A DNA stretch of 13,818 bases, from contig CAYRXS010000174.1 of the NCBI GenBank assembly GCA_964428225.1, positions 1-13,818 on the forward strand. Direction: 5' to 3'. How positions within the stretch are numbered: position 1 is the stretch's first letter; each line of letters begins with the position of its first letter. The notes beneath the pieces are model-generated. The model was not told the origin of the DNA. It saw only the letters and a list, made by a program, of their open reading frames with translations, and did not search any database. The DNA comes from JBFMCU01 sp964428225 (lineage in GTDB: Bacteria > Planctomycetota > UBA1135 > GCA-002686595). Below are positions 13,404-13,818 of the stretch, one piece after another. The position numbers were made by a program, and so were the translations under genes.

Positions 13404-13818
13404 TCACCGATCGCTCGGTGGGGGAACCTCCAGGTCGTTCACGTCCGCATCCGGGGGGGCGGTATAAGCTCTCCAGACGATCTCCGCCACGTCCTCGGGG
13501 CGGTTCATCGTGGAGCGGTCCCAGTCTCCCGGCACACCATCGAAGATCGACGTATCCGTGGCTCCGGGGTAGACCGTCGAGACCCGGATTCCGGCCGGAG
13601 CGAGCTCCAGCCGCAGAACGTCCCCGAAACCCCTCAGCCCGTACTTCGTCGTGCAGTAGGCGGAGCTCCCCTCGAAGGGCTGCAGCCCGGCGGTGGAGGA
13701 CATGTTGAAGACATGGGCGGCGGGGCTGCGCTCCAGGCCGGCCAGCGCCTCGCGAATCACGTGGAAGGGACCGTTCAGGTTGACCGCGATCAGGGAGTGC
13801 CAGGTCTGGACCGAGAGC
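13404..13818 (-). CDS. Short-chain dehydrogenase/reductase (N-terminus beyond window edge)
   Basis: The frame is open to the right edge, so this is the C-terminal 137 residues of an SDR. Counting from the first full codon: Asn13 in VNLNGPFHV, Ser41 in VFNMSST, and Tyr54-x3-Lys58 in YCTTK give the Asn-Ser-Tyr-Lys catalytic tetrad, with 13 residues between Ser and Tyr as usual. ELAPAGIRVSTVYPGATDTS is the normal SDR segment after the active site, and NRPEDVAEIVW is a common near-C-terminal helix. The cofactor-binding TGxxxGxG motif is outside the window. A GTG at 13760 is not the start. Substrate is unknown. Being next to PTPS and FolE invites sepiapterin reductase as a guess, but it lies on the opposite strand. 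Confidence 0.9.
   Translation of the reverse strand, partial: LSVQTWHSLIAVNLNGPFHVIREALAGLERSPAAHVFNMSSTAGLQPFEGSSAYCTTKYGLRGFGDVLRLELAPAGIRVSTVYPGATDTSIFDGVPGDWDRSTMNRPEDVAEIVWRAYTAPPDADVNDLEVPPPSDR
13405..13420. terminator. Small hairpin at the folE/SDR convergence
   Basis: CACCGA and TCGGTG pair as a perfect 6-bp stem with a TCGC loop, 20 nt past the folE stop and inside the last codons of the SDR gene. No T-run follows, so a termination role is only suggested by position. Confidence 0.2.

Overview
The window is a dense, GC-rich bacterial chromosome segment made almost entirely of core genes, most on tightly packed same-strand runs with 4-base ATGA stop/start overlaps. I see no insertion sequence, phage gene, tRNA, rRNA or CRISPR array. 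A CtpA-type protease with an N-terminal membrane anchor, PgsA/PgpA lipid synthesis and an FtsK C-terminus suggest a free-living bacterium, possibly from an uncultured GC-rich phylum. The sequence alone does not fix the taxonomy.

Left block (edge to 7172, + strand): the C-terminal end of an FtsK-type DNA translocase with a very acidic linker, then rimO (ribosomal protein S12 methylthiotransferase), pgsA and pgpA (two consecutive steps to phosphatidylglycerol), a membrane-anchored HAMP/SpoIIE-type phosphatase-like protein with damaged metal-binding motifs, a short MazG-like pyrophosphohydrolase with a cysteine tail, and priA (primosomal helicase). Gaps are 9 nt or less, or overlaps, except possibly rimO-pgsA, where the start is ambiguous. 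This looks like one long operon linking division, translation, membrane lipid and replication-restart functions.

Middle block (11506 down to 7194, - strand): ctpA-type S41 protease, tsaD (tRNA t6A synthesis), larB (nickel-pincer cofactor synthesis, first enzyme) and carA (carbamoyl-phosphate synthase small subunit). ctpA/tsaD and larB/carA overlap by ATGA; tsaD and larB are 58 nt apart with a TATACT hexamer between them. carA converges on priA with only 21 nt between the stops. No carB or other lar gene is in view.

Right block: a small DUF2203-like coiled-coil gene on the - strand (11702-12040) has a perfect AGGAGG ribosome binding site and is followed by two hairpins, one a strong 13-bp stem. 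After a 359-nt intergenic stretch with a 9-T run comes a + strand pair, a 6-pyruvoyl-tetrahydropterin synthase whose motifs resemble the animal enzyme more than QueD, and folE (GTP cyclohydrolase I), overlapping by ATGA. Together these give the first two steps of a tetrahydropterin pathway. A short-chain dehydrogenase/reductase converges on folE and runs off the right edge; a pterin role for it is only a guess.

The points most worth a second look are the probable pseudo-phosphatase in the lipid operon, the long acidic linker before the FtsK gamma domain, the animal-like PTPS-FolE pair, and the orphan larB-carA coupling. I found no clear evidence of a wholly new system.
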